Part shown: positions 1 through 8,055 of the stretch, one piece after another
How positions within the stretch are numbered: the first letter of the stretch is position 1
Layout of the letters: each line of letters opens with the position of its first letter
Assembly (NCBI RefSeq): GCF_017349315.1
Contig: NZ_JAFMPP010000003.1
Coordinates: forward strand, 1-64,000
DNA from: Jiella flava
GTDB taxonomy: Bacteria; Pseudomonadota; Alphaproteobacteria; Rhizobiales; Rhizobiaceae
Direction of reading: 5' to 3'
DNA: 64,000 bases
Position numbers and translations under genes: made by a program
The notes under the pieces: generated by a model
The model's database searches: none
The model's input: only the letters and a program-made list of their open reading frames with translations
What the model was told of the DNA's origin: nothing

Positions 1-72
1 GAAAGTTCATGCCCGCCTGGGCCAACCGCTTTGCGCACCATCATTGCGGTGTTGCACCACCCCAATGACACT

Positions 73-108
73 TGAGGCCGGAGCATCTTAACCGATGCTC
101 CGGCCTCA
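73..108. other. Perfect 15-bp inverted repeat (hairpin)
   Basis: Arms 73-87 and 94-108 are exact reverse complements (TGAGGCCGGAGCATC) around a 6-base loop. No T-run follows on either strand, so it is a hairpin of terminator strength without the classical tail. It may end transcription of a gene lying left of the window or of the PRC-barrel gene. A weaker GCCCGCC/GGCGGGC pair lies at 120-144. I see no coding region in 1-320. Confidence 0.5.
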
Positions 109-278
109 CAATGTATAAGGCCCGCCAGGAGAGCTGCGGCGGGCGAAGTTTGACAGAGAGGCTGAAAGTCTGTGCCGCCGAACCTGCGGGCGCGAGGTCT
201 TGAAAGTGCCGCCCCGGAGGGTCTTGGTGACGCAGGTGATGGGGAGCGGTGACGCAGCTTCCCCAAACCCTGCCGCGC

Positions 279-298
279 GGGCGGCGGGCGCGCCGCCC
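279..298 (-). terminator. Possible terminator of the PRC-barrel gene
   Basis: GGGCGGC (279-285) and GCCGCCC (292-298) form a 7-bp GC stem with a 6-base loop, 22 bases beyond the stop codon at 321. There is no U-tract on the minus strand, so the call rests on position and stem strength only. Confidence 0.25.
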
Positions 299-320
299 TA
301 AGGGCGACGCGCGGTGACAG

Positions 321-1229
321 TTAGTTCGACGAGCCCGAGGCGCCGCCGTCTGCCGGGGCGGGGGCTGCGGCGCCGCCGGTCGCCGGGGTGGAGGCGCTAC
401 CTGCAGCCGGCGCCGTCGACGCATCGCTGGAGCTGCTCTTCTCCTCCTTCGGCTTATTGTAAGCTGGAGCATTCTCGAGCTGGTCGCGCGAGACGTTGAG
501 GACGATGCGGTCCGGCAGATTATCCTCGCCGACCACCGGCTTTTGCGGCTCGGCGCTGGCTGCCGGTGTCGCCGTGCCTCCGCCAGCCGCGCCACCCGCT
601 GCCATGCCGGTGCCGCCTGCCGATCCTGTGGCCATACCGGCGTCGCCTGTCGTGGTCGAGGCGGTCGTTTCAGCCGCCGCTTCCTTCTCGCTCTTCAGGC
701 CCTCGGTCTTGCCCGGGCCGAATTCGAGCGCCGTCATCGAAACCGCGACGTCTTTTTCGCCGATCCCGAGGAAGCCGCCGACGCCGACGAGAACCGCCAT
801 CACCTTGCCGTCCTTGGACACGAGCACGTCGGTGATCTCGCCGATGCTGTCGCCCTTCGGATCATAAACGTCCTTGCCTTCCAAGTCCGTCGCCCGCCAG
901 GCACCGCTCGGCGGCACGGTGACGAAGGGCCCCGACGATGCGGCTTCGGCACCGGCGGCGGTTGTCGCCTGATCGCTCGGGGTCGACGACGCGCTGCCGG
1001 AACTCATGTCACTGGTGCCATCGGACGCCGGCTTTGCCGGTGCCGCATCCGACGACTGGCCGGAGCTGTTCGACATCGCGTCGCCGCTGCTCGATCCGGC
1101 CGTTGTGGAATCGCTGGCGGCCGGCGGCGTGGTGCTGCCGGCGTCGGGGGTCTTGGTCGCGTCCTGCGCAAAAGCGCTGAGCGGCAGGGCGACGCTGGCG
1201 AAAAGGGCGATGATTGCTGACTTACGCAT
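321..1229 (-). CDS. Secreted PRC-barrel domain protein
   Basis: 302 residues from the ATG at 1229, which has GGGAG just upstream. A signal peptide opens the protein (MRKSAIIALFASVALPLSAFAQ). About 100 residues of Ala/Ser/Thr/Pro-rich low complexity follow, then a PRC-barrel-like core (about residues 110-180) with the phrases WRATDLEGKDVYDPKGDSIG and ITDVLVSKDGKVMAVLVGVG. The tail is again Gly/Ala/Ser-rich. Proteins of this shape are common in Hyphomicrobiales as exported proteins of unknown role, often in stress regulons. A longer reading to 1292 exists, but its extra residues precede the signal peptide and are unlikely. A GGAAC lies upstream on the minus strand, but I could not match the -10 element expected for an EcfG promoter. 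Function unknown. Confidence 0.8.
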   Translation of the reverse strand: MRKSAIIALFASVALPLSAFAQDATKTPDAGSTTPPAASDSTTAGSSSGDAMSNSSGQSSDAAPAKPASDGTSDMSSGSASSTPSDQATTAAGAEAASSGPFVTVPPSGAWRATDLEGKDVYDPKGDSIGEITDVLVSKDGKVMAVLVGVGGFLGIGEKDVAVSMTALEFGPGKTEGLKSEKEAAAETTASTTTGDAGMATGSAGGTGMAAGGAAGGGTATPAASAEPQKPVVGEDNLPDRIVLNVSRDQLENAPAYNKPKEEKSSSSDASTAPAAGSASTPATGGAAAPAPADGGASGSSN

Positions 1230-1590
1230 GGTACAGTCTCCCGATTGGAATTCGACAGACAGAATTGTTGAGTGGAGATGACGTTCCTTCACGGATTGTG
1301 ATTTTTCTTTTCAAGACTGACGATCGGCGCATCAGTAACGATCGATCACAATGGTGACCGGTCGCATTCGCAAGCGCGAAAAATGTTTCAAATCACTGGG
1401 AATTTTGCTTCCGCGATGCAGCACCTGAAGGTGATTTCGATCGCATTTTCACGGCGCGTCCAAATTTTTCAAAAGTGAAGTCGGGGCTAAACAATCGGGC
1501 GAAAGCCGGCAAAGCAATGGCGACAGCACCGCCGTCGATAAAATCCGACAGCGGCATATCCCCCGAACATATGTTTCGGCGCTCGCATGC
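1230..1590. other. Intergenic region between PRC-barrel gene and cfa
   Basis: About 360 bases without a credible gene. The part near 1230-1330 is AT-richer and must hold the promoter of the PRC-barrel gene. The part near 1500-1590 is the 3' flank of cfa. No repeat-family copy and no strong terminator was seen. Confidence 0.5.
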
Positions 1591-2862
1591 TCAGCGGTAG
1601 AGGTCCCGCCGCGTTGGCGGCAACCCGCTCGGGCCCTTGGAGCGCTTCGAGGCGAGCGTCTGGTAGATCAACAGGCCGCCGCGTTCGAAGCCGAGGGAGA
1701 CGCCGGCGAGATAGAGCAGCCACAGCCGCGCCCGCTCTTCGCCGGCGATCGCCGCCGCCTCGTCCATGCGTGACAAAAGCCGATCATGCCAGAGCCGGCA
1801 GGTGCGGGCGTAATGCTCACGCCAGTTCTCGACGTCATGGACCTCGAAGCGGTGCTTTTCCAGAAACTGCGCCGAATGGCCGATATGGTCGAGTTCGGCG
1901 CCGGGAAAGATGTAGCGGATGATCGCCGCATATTCCTTGGTGCCCTTGCGAAATTTCGCGTCGGTCTCTTTGCCCGGCCGGGTGATCGCGTGGTGCAGAT
2001 AAAGCCCGTTCGGCTTGAGCAGCTTGCGCACGGCTTTGAAATAGGCGTCGTGCTTGTCCCAGCCGACATGTTCGAACATGCCGATCGAGGCCACCTTGTC
2101 GAACTGGCCGGTCAGCGCTTCGAAGGGTTTGAGTTCGACGGTGATCCGATCGCTGAGACCCTGTTCGGCGATCCGCTGCGTGGCGAGATCGAACTGCGCC
2201 TGGCTCAGCGTCACGCCGTGGCCGGTAACGCCGTAATGTTTTGCGGCGTGGATCAACAATGCGCCCCAGCCGCAGCCGATATCGAGAAACCGCTCGCCGG
2301 ATTTCAGCCGCAGCTTGCGGCAGATCATCTCCAGCTTGTCGGTCTGGGCCTTGTCGATATCGTTGTGCCAGCCGTCGAAATAGCCGCAGGAATAGACCAT
2401 GCCGGCATCGAGAAAGAGCCGGTAGAAGTCGTTGGAAACGTCGTAGTGGAACTGGATTGCCGCCTGCGACGAGCCGCTCGCGGTGGCATCGTTGCCCAAG
2501 GTCGGGCCGCTGGCCTTGGCTTTGCGCGACAGGCTGTAAAGGGCAGGCAGGGCGCTTGCCACCTTCAGCTTGTTGACCTTCGCCAGCGCCGTCTTGCTGC
2601 GGATCTCGGAGCGTGCGGCGGCCAGATCGAAGATCGTGCCATGCTCGACGTCGATTGCCTTGGTCATCCACAGCCCGACGGCGATGGCGATGTTCGGCTT
2701 GACCACCAGCCGGGCGATGGCGGCCGGATCGTTGAGGGCGAGCACCGGCCCGTCGGTCGGGCCCAGCCATTCGCCATTCCACAGCCGCACCGAAATGCGC
2801 GGCTCGAAAGCGGCGACGACCTGCCGAATGAGATCGGCCAGCTTGTCTTCCGCACCTGCCAT
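1591..2862 (-). CDS. cfa: Cyclopropane-fatty-acyl-phospholipid synthase
   Basis: 423 residues from the ATG at 2862 (MAGAEDKLADLI), with GGAG about 8 bases upstream. The enzyme moves a methylene group from S-adenosylmethionine to cis double bonds of membrane phospholipid acyl chains. The SAM-binding motif FLDIGCGWGALLIHAA lies near residue 195. The family phrases FDKVASIGMFEHVG and NGLYLHHAI, and the C-terminal LARTCRLWHDRL-like region, follow in the usual order, and the length is normal. An in-frame ATG at 2916 would add 18 residues, but those codons read through palindromic repeat copy A, so I prefer the inner start. Confidence 0.93.
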   Translation of the reverse strand: MAGAEDKLADLIRQVVAAFEPRISVRLWNGEWLGPTDGPVLALNDPAAIARLVVKPNIAIAVGLWMTKAIDVEHGTIFDLAAARSEIRSKTALAKVNKLKVASALPALYSLSRKAKASGPTLGNDATASGSSQAAIQFHYDVSNDFYRLFLDAGMVYSCGYFDGWHNDIDKAQTDKLEMICRKLRLKSGERFLDIGCGWGALLIHAAKHYGVTGHGVTLSQAQFDLATQRIAEQGLSDRITVELKPFEALTGQFDKVASIGMFEHVGWDKHDAYFKAVRKLLKPNGLYLHHAITRPGKETDAKFRKGTKEYAAIIRYIFPGAELDHIGHSAQFLEKHRFEVHDVENWREHYARTCRLWHDRLLSRMDEAAAIAGEERARLWLLYLAGVSLGFERGGLLIYQTLASKRSKGPSGLPPTRRDLYR

Positions 2863-2880
2863 TCGTCTGCTCCGATTGAC

Positions 2881-2983
2881 TGCATCGGCCTGACAATCGG
2901 AATCGATTTTCGGCACAGCGCGATGCTTCGATTCAAGGGGTCAGAGCGTCGGTTCTGCGGCCGATCGGACGCAGGGCGCTCTA
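2881..2983 (+). repeat. Two-module palindromic repeat, copy A
   Basis: Module 1 (2881-2933) has outer arms GCATCG/CGATGC around an inner AATCGGAATCGATT palindrome. Module 2 (2943-2983) has outer arms AGAGCG/CGCTCT and an inner CTGCGGCC/GGACGCAG stem. It lies between the divergent cfa and carboxymuconolactone-decarboxylase-like genes, 19 bases from the cfa start codon. Confidence 0.8.
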
Positions 2984-3217
2984 ACGTGAAACGCCATTGG
3001 GTTGCGCGGGGCTTATCCTGCCCGCGTGCACGGCGCAACTGACCGCGGCGTGGCGCGGTGAAGGATCGCGGTCGCCGCTGCGGTTCGATGAAATTTCGGC
3101 AAGCTGCGTCTTCGGCGAAACGATGACGGGGTGTTTTGCATTGCAACAACGACGCGCCCTTGCGGAGCTGCGCCGCGCGCCGATGCGCGCTTCCTGATGA
3201 CCCGAGAGGATCCCCCA

Positions 3218-3787
3218 ATGCGTCTTCCCTTGATCGAACCGGCCCATCTCAGCGACGAGCAAAAGCCGCTCTATGACGATATGAAGGCCGGCATTTCCAG
3301 CAATTTCAACGCGTTCGAAGCGGTGCGCGAGGATGGTGCGCTGATGGGCCCGTGGAATCCCTGGCTGCACGAGCCGAAGATCGGCGGCGCCATCTGGGAG
3401 CTGACCAAGGCGATGTCGCTGGCGGCGACGCTGCCCGACAATGCCCGCCAGATCGCCATTCTGGTCACCGGCGCGCATTTCAACGCGGCCTATGAGATCT
3501 ACGCCCATGTGGCGGTGGCCGAGAAGGAAGGGATGACCGACGAGCGGCTCTCCACGCTCGTCGCCGGCGTCAAGCCGACCGGCCTGAAGGGTGAGGAAGA
3601 GGTCGCTTACGACGTGACCTTTGCGCTGCTCAATGGCGGTGGGGTGTTGCCGCGCCCGACCTATGAGATGGCGGTCAAGACCTTCGGCCAGCACGGCGCC
3701 AACGAGCTGATCTATCTCGTTGGTCTCTACTGTCTGGTATCGGTGACGCTGAACGGCTTCAACGTCCCGGTGCCGGAGAAGGAATAA
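3218..3787 (+). CDS. Carboxymuconolactone decarboxylase-like (AhpD-fold) protein
   Basis: 189 residues from the ATG at 3218 (MRLPLIEPAHL), preceded by GAGAGGA. The body matches the carboxymuconolactone decarboxylase/AhpD-like superfamily: helical, with DNARQIAILVTGAHFNAAYE in the core and a conserved EIYAHVAVAEKEGM stretch. The CxxC pair of peroxidase-type AhpD proteins is absent, so a thiol-peroxidase role is unlikely. Many such proteins are stand-alone enzymes of unknown substrate. An upstream in-frame start at 3131 would add 29 residues with no family resemblance and no ribosome site. Confidence 0.75.
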   Translation: MRLPLIEPAHLSDEQKPLYDDMKAGISSNFNAFEAVREDGALMGPWNPWLHEPKIGGAIWELTKAMSLAATLPDNARQIAILVTGAHFNAAYEIYAHVAVAEKEGMTDERLSTLVAGVKPTGLKGEEEVAYDVTFALLNGGGVLPRPTYEMAVKTFGQHGANELIYLVGLYCLVSVTLNGFNVPVPEKE

Positions 3788-3864
3788 GCCGGCTAATTTT
3801 AATGTCCCGGGCCGGGCCGGGTCCGGCAGATCATGCGGCGGGCGCGGTGCTTACGGATCGCAAA

Positions 3865-3893
3865 GCCGGCGCGTCAGGACATCACGCGCCGGC
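3865..3893. terminator. Bidirectional hairpin between convergent genes
   Basis: A perfect 10-bp stem (GCCGGCGCGT at 3865-3874, ACGCGCCGGC at 3884-3893) with a 9-base loop. It sits between the stop codons of two convergent genes (3787 and 3924), the usual place for a shared terminator. There is no clear T-run. Confidence 0.55.
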
Positions 3894-3923
3894 CTCTGCG
3901 TGTCGTTTGAAGCCGCCCGTCGC

Positions 3924-4874
3924 TCAGAGCAGGCCGGCTTCCTTGTAGTAGCGCTCGGCCCCCGGATGCAGCGGCACCGGCAGGTTCTTGGCAGCCGTCT
4001 TCGGGTCGATGCCCTTGGCGGCATTGTGGGCGGCGACGAGCTCCGGCAGATGCTCGAACAGCTGCTTGGTCATCTGATAGGCGAGTTCGTCGTCGACATC
4101 GGCCGAGGTGACGAGAATGTTGGTGATCGCCAGCGTCGGCACCGCCTTGTCCTGGCCGTCATAGGTGCCGGCCGGGATCTCCGCGGCCCGGAAGGGCGCG
4201 CCGAGCTTTTCGGCGATCGACGCAGGCACGGCGACGACATTGATCGGGATCGAGGCGGCGAGGTCGCGGATCGAGGCGACGCCGAGGCCGGCCGATTGCA
4301 GCGTGGCATCGAGCTGGCGGTTCTTGATCAATTCGACCGATTCGGCGAAGGGCAGATATTCGGTCTTGCCGAGATCGTCATAGCTCATGCCGTCGGCCTT
4401 GAAGATCGCCCGGGCGTTCAGCTCGGTGCCCGAGGCCGGCGCCCCGACCGACAGCGCCTTGCCTTTCAGCCCGGCAAGATCGGTGATGCCGGATGCCTTC
4501 GAGGCGACGATCTGAACATAGTTCGGATAGATCGCGGCGATCGCCCGCAGCTTGTCCATCTTCTGCGGAAAGCCCGCTTCGGCATCACCCTCGGCCGCCG
4601 CCTTGACGGAGTCGCCGAGCGCGAAGCCGATTTCGCCCCGCCCTTGCGAGATGAGTTTGATGTTCTCGACCGAGGCCTTGGTCGATTGGACCTGCGTTTT
4701 CACATTCGGGATGTTGTCGCTGTAGATCTTGGCGAGCGCAACGCCGAGCGGATAATAGACGCCGGACGTGCCGCCGGTCAGGACGTTGATGAACTGCTGG
4801 GCCAAGGCGCCCGAGGGGGCGAAGGCGAAGCCGGCTATGACGGCCGACGCCGTAAGGCGCGCAAAATGTTTCAT
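3924..4874 (-). CDS. TAXI-family TRAP transporter solute receptor (orphan)
   Basis: 316 residues from the ATG at 4874 (MKHFARL), with GGGAGG upstream. A signal peptide (about residues 1-25, ending ALAQQ) is followed by INVLTGGTSGVYYPLG, the hallmark of TAXI solute receptors. Later phrases include GRGEIGFALGDSV, LKGKALSVGAPASGTELNA and the C-terminal LPVPLHPGAERYYKEAGLL. The protein should bind a carboxylate in the periplasm and deliver it to a fused 4TM-12TM TRAP permease. No TAXI permease gene lies within the window, so the partner must be elsewhere or the receptor may serve in sensing. An upstream start at 4937 lacks a signal peptide at its N-terminus. Confidence 0.88.
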   Translation of the reverse strand: MKHFARLTASAVIAGFAFAPSGALAQQFINVLTGGTSGVYYPLGVALAKIYSDNIPNVKTQVQSTKASVENIKLISQGRGEIGFALGDSVKAAAEGDAEAGFPQKMDKLRAIAAIYPNYVQIVASKASGITDLAGLKGKALSVGAPASGTELNARAIFKADGMSYDDLGKTEYLPFAESVELIKNRQLDATLQSAGLGVASIRDLAASIPINVVAVPASIAEKLGAPFRAAEIPAGTYDGQDKAVPTLAITNILVTSADVDDELAYQMTKQLFEHLPELVAAHNAAKGIDPKTAAKNLPVPLHPGAERYYKEAGLL

Positions 4875-5021
4875 ATTTTTCCTCCCGATTTGGACCAGAC
4901 CGGTCCGCCAGGCCAAATATTCACAAGCCACCTTCAAAGCTCAAGCCTGCCGCGATTGAACCTTCGTTGGACGCGCTAAATCTTCGGTGTCCTTCCATTT
5001 GCGTTCGAGCACGGTTCCGGC

Positions 5022-5459
5022 ATGCTGAAAGAATTTCGCGAATTCGCCCTCAAGGGCAACATGGTCGATCTCGCCATCGGTATCATCATCGGCGCGGCCT
5101 TTTCCGGCCTCGTCAACTCGATCGTCACCGATCTCTTCATGCCATTGGTCGGGGTGATCACCGGCGGCGTCGACTTCACCAACAAATTCGTGCCGCTGGC
5201 CAAGACGATCACCGCGACCAGCCTGGACGAAGCCCGCAAGCAGGGGCCGGTCTTCGCCTATGGCCGCTTCATCACCCTGACGATCAATTTTGTCATCGTC
5301 GCCTTTATCCTGTTTCTCATCGTCAAGCTGATGAATCGTCTGAAGCGCAAGGAGGAGGAAAAGCCGGCGCCGGTCGCCGATGTGCCGCGCGAGGAAAAGC
5401 TGTTGGAGGAGATCCGCGATATCCTCGCCGCGCGATCGGGCGTCGAAAAGCAGGTCTGA
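5022..5459 (+). CDS. mscL: Large-conductance mechanosensitive channel MscL
   Basis: 145 residues, normal length. The N-terminal [20 protein letters not shown] helix and first membrane segment ([20 protein letters not shown]) are diagnostic. A periplasmic loop follows, then TM2 ([20 protein letters not shown]) and a charged cytoplasmic helix (LKRKEEEKP). It forms the homopentameric emergency valve that opens under osmotic down-shock. It is monocistronic, divergent from the TAXI receptor gene, with about 150 bases between them for both promoters. Confidence 0.96.
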   Translation: MLKEFREFALKGNMVDLAIGIIIGAAFSGLVNSIVTDLFMPLVGVITGGVDFTNKFVPLAKTITATSLDEARKQGPVFAYGRFITLTINFVIVAFILFLIVKLMNRLKRKEEEKPAPVADVPREEKLLEEIRDILAARSGVEKQV

Positions 5460-5642
5460 GAGCGTCTCGCGGCTCGGGCGAAGAGGCGAAAGCGGCCGCG
5501 ATTGGACGCGATACTGAGCGATTGACCAGCCGGCGAAAATGCCGTGTGATGCAGCGCAAGATCTGCCGGCCCGGCGCCCGGTTTGTCTGGGACCGGCCGG
5601 CTGCCGCGCATCGGCGTCACCCCGCAACCGGAATGCTCGACC

Positions 5643-7010
5643 ATGTCGCAGGAAACTCTCAAGGCGCTTCTCGCAGAGGCTTCGCCCGCCCGGTCGGGCG
5701 ACTTTCTGGCCGGGGTCGCGGCCGAAAACCAGGAGGCCCGTGTCAAGGCCCAGCGCATCCTCGCCGACACGTCGCTCGCCGACATCCTCAACACCCCGCT
5801 GATCGACCCGGCAGAGGACGATGTCTCGGCGTTGATCGAGGCGCAGCATGATGCCGAGGCGTTTCGGCCGATCGCCGGCTTTTCGGTCGGGGATCTGCGC
5901 GACTTTCTGCTCTCCGACCAGGCGACCAGTGAGGCGATCGCGGCGCTGAAATGGGCGCTGACGCCGGAAATGGTGGCAGCCGTCTCAAAAATCTGCCGCA
6001 ATCAGGATCTGATCGCGATTGCCCGGAAACGGCCGGTCGTCACACAATTCCGCACCACCGTCGGCGAGCCGGGCCGGCTGTCGGTGCGCATTCAGCCCAA
6101 CCATCCGACCGATGATGCCAAGGGCGTTGCCGCCTCGATTCTCGACGGTCTCGCCTTTGGCTGCGGCGACGCCGTGATCGGCATCAATCCGGCGACCGAC
6201 AGCCCGTCGGCGATGCGCCGGCTGCTCGACCTGATCGAGGAGCTGCGGCTGCGGCTGGATTGCCCGGTGCAGTCCTGCGTGCTCGCCCATGTGACGACGG
6301 CGATCGATTGCATGGCGCGGGGCGCGCCGGTGGATCTCGTCTTCCAGTCGATCGCGGGCTCGGAAAAGGCCAACGCCTCCTTCGGCATCAATCTTTCCAT
6401 GCTGAAGGAAGCCCATGACGCCGCCCAGGCGATGCAGCGCGGCACCGTCGGCCAGAACGTCATGTATTTCGAGACGGGGCAGGGGGCGGCGCTCTCGGCC
6501 AACGCCCATTTCGGCATCGATCAGCAGACCATGGAAGCGCGGGCCTATGCCGTGGCGCGCGCATTCGATCCGCTGCTCGTTAATACCGTCGTCGGCTTCA
6601 TCGGCCCGGAATATCTCTATGACGGCAAGGAGATCACCCGCGCCGGGCTGGAGGATCATTTCTGCGGCAAGCTGCTCGGGGTGCCGATGGGCGTCGACGT
6701 CTGCTACACCAACCATGCCGAGGCCGATCAGGACGACATGGACAACCTCTTGACGCTGCTCGCTGTTGCCGGCGTCAATTTCGTCATGGGCGTGCCGGGC
6801 TCCGACGATGTCATGCTGAACTATCAGTCCACCTCCTATCACGATGCCGCCTATGTGCGCCGGGCGCTCGGGCTGAAGCCGGCGCCGGAATTCGAAGCCT
6901 GGGCGAAGGATGTCGGAGTGTTCGACGAGGCCGGCTTTCTGTTGCCCGAGACAGACGGCGGCGACCGCGGGCTGATCGCTCGCTCCAAACTGCTCGAGGC
7001 AGCTGAGTAA
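5643..7010 (+). CDS. eutB: Ethanolamine ammonia-lyase large subunit
   Basis: 455 residues from the ATG at 5643 (MSQETLKALL). EutB is the catalytic, adenosylcobalamin-dependent subunit that splits ethanolamine into acetaldehyde and ammonia. Family phrases include FRTTVGEPGRLSVRIQPNHP, AVIGINPATDSPSAMRRLLD, and MYFETGQGAALSANAHFGID in the substrate region. The length is standard. The stop codon overlaps the eutC start (TAATG), indicating translational coupling. No microcompartment shell, reactivase (eutA) or aldehyde dehydrogenase gene is next to it, so this is a shell-free ethanolamine locus. No cobalamin riboswitch was recognised in the 180 bases upstream. Confidence 0.96.
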   Translation: MSQETLKALLAEASPARSGDFLAGVAAENQEARVKAQRILADTSLADILNTPLIDPAEDDVSALIEAQHDAEAFRPIAGFSVGDLRDFLLSDQATSEAIAALKWALTPEMVAAVSKICRNQDLIAIARKRPVVTQFRTTVGEPGRLSVRIQPNHPTDDAKGVAASILDGLAFGCGDAVIGINPATDSPSAMRRLLDLIEELRLRLDCPVQSCVLAHVTTAIDCMARGAPVDLVFQSIAGSEKANASFGINLSMLKEAHDAAQAMQRGTVGQNVMYFETGQGAALSANAHFGIDQQTMEARAYAVARAFDPLLVNTVVGFIGPEYLYDGKEITRAGLEDHFCGKLLGVPMGVDVCYTNHAEADQDDMDNLLTLLAVAGVNFVMGVPGSDDVMLNYQSTSYHDAAYVRRALGLKPAPEFEAWAKDVGVFDEAGFLLPETDGGDRGLIARSKLLEAAE

Positions 7011-7816
7011 TGAGCGATAAGATCGAGATTGCCGGGCCCGACGATCAGCATCCGCTGAGCCGCTTGCGCGCCTTTACCGAGGCGCGGATCGGGCTTGGTC
7101 GGCACGGGGCGGGGCTGCCGACCCGCGCCCATCTCGATTTCGCCGAAGCCCATGCCCGGGCGCGCGATGCCGTGCATTCCGACTTTCAGGCCGAGGCGAT
7201 CGCCGCCACGCTCGAATCCGCAGGATTTACGGCGATCGGCGCGGCGAGCGAGGCGGGCGATCGAGCGACTTATCTTCGGCGTCCCGATCTCGGCCGGCGC
7301 TTGTCGCAGCGCTCGGTGGCCGATCTTGCCAGCCGCGCCGAAATGCCGTTTGATCTCGTCGTCGTCGTCGCCGATGGCCTCTCGGCGACGGCCGTGAACG
7401 CCCATGGCGCTGCCGTTGCCATGGGCGTTCTTAACGCTGTTCCGAAGAGCTGGCGGGTGGCGCCGGTGGTGGTTGCGCGCGGCGCCCGGGTGGCGCTGTC
7501 GGATCCGATTGGCGCGGCGCTGCGGGCGAAGATCGCCTTGATGCTGATCGGCGAGCGCCCGGGGCTATCTGCCGCCAACAGCCTCGGCGCCTATCTTACC
7601 TTCGCCCCGAAGCCGGGCCGCTCCGACGCTGACCGCAACTGCGTCTCCAACATTCGGCCGGGGGGATTGCGCCCCGAGATCGCTGGCGACAAGCTCGCCG
7701 GCCTCATCATCCGCGCTGCCGAGCTTGGCCTGTCCGGAACCAAGCTCAAGGACGACGCCGATGACCGGCTCGGCGTTGAAACACCCGCCGCCGCGATCGG
7801 GCCAGCGGCGGACTGA
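7010..7816 (+). CDS. eutC: Ethanolamine ammonia-lyase small subunit
   Basis: 268 residues, ATG overlapping the last base of eutB. EutC helps bind the cobalamin cofactor and completes the heterododecamer with EutB. Recognisable stretches are LPTRAHLDFAEAHARARDAV, PDLGRRLSQRSVADL, VVVVADGLSATAVNAHG, and near the end YLTFAPKPGRSDADRNCVSN with the GLRPEIAGDKLAGLI region. It is complete with normal length, unlike the permease gene downstream. Confidence 0.95.
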   Translation: MSDKIEIAGPDDQHPLSRLRAFTEARIGLGRHGAGLPTRAHLDFAEAHARARDAVHSDFQAEAIAATLESAGFTAIGAASEAGDRATYLRRPDLGRRLSQRSVADLASRAEMPFDLVVVVADGLSATAVNAHGAAVAMGVLNAVPKSWRVAPVVVARGARVALSDPIGAALRAKIALMLIGERPGLSAANSLGAYLTFAPKPGRSDADRNCVSNIRPGGLRPEIAGDKLAGLIIRAAELGLSGTKLKDDADDRLGVETPAAAIGPAAD

Positions 7817-7982
7817 CCCTGCCGCGCAAGGCCGACCGCAGCCCTTGGAATTGCGTCGGGAAGGCCGGCCTCGGCTCACGAGAAACGTCCCGGAATCCGC
7901 CGGAGTGCGGGTGGCGCTCAGCCGTCGCGCCGGCGCCGGCCGTGAGATATAATCTGACGCTATTATTATTTGTTTGTATGAT

Positions 7983-8011
7983 TTGACAGCACTTGCGTTT
8001 GGTGCCTCTAT
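7983..8011 (+). promoter_or_regulatory. Candidate sigma-70 promoter of the permease gene
   Basis: A consensus -35 hexamer TTGACA (7983-7988) and a weak -10 CTCTAT (8006-8011) stand 17 bases apart in the AT-rich stretch between eutC and the permease gene. This suggests the permease is transcribed separately from eutBC. Confidence 0.4.
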
Positions 8012-8055
8012 CTTGCGCAGCAGAGGGAGCTTCGTTTCCAAAGAAGGGGCACAGC

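Noticed and set aside
5460-5642. Cobalamin riboswitch upstream of eutB
   Set aside because: No B12-box-like sequence was recognised in these 183 bases.
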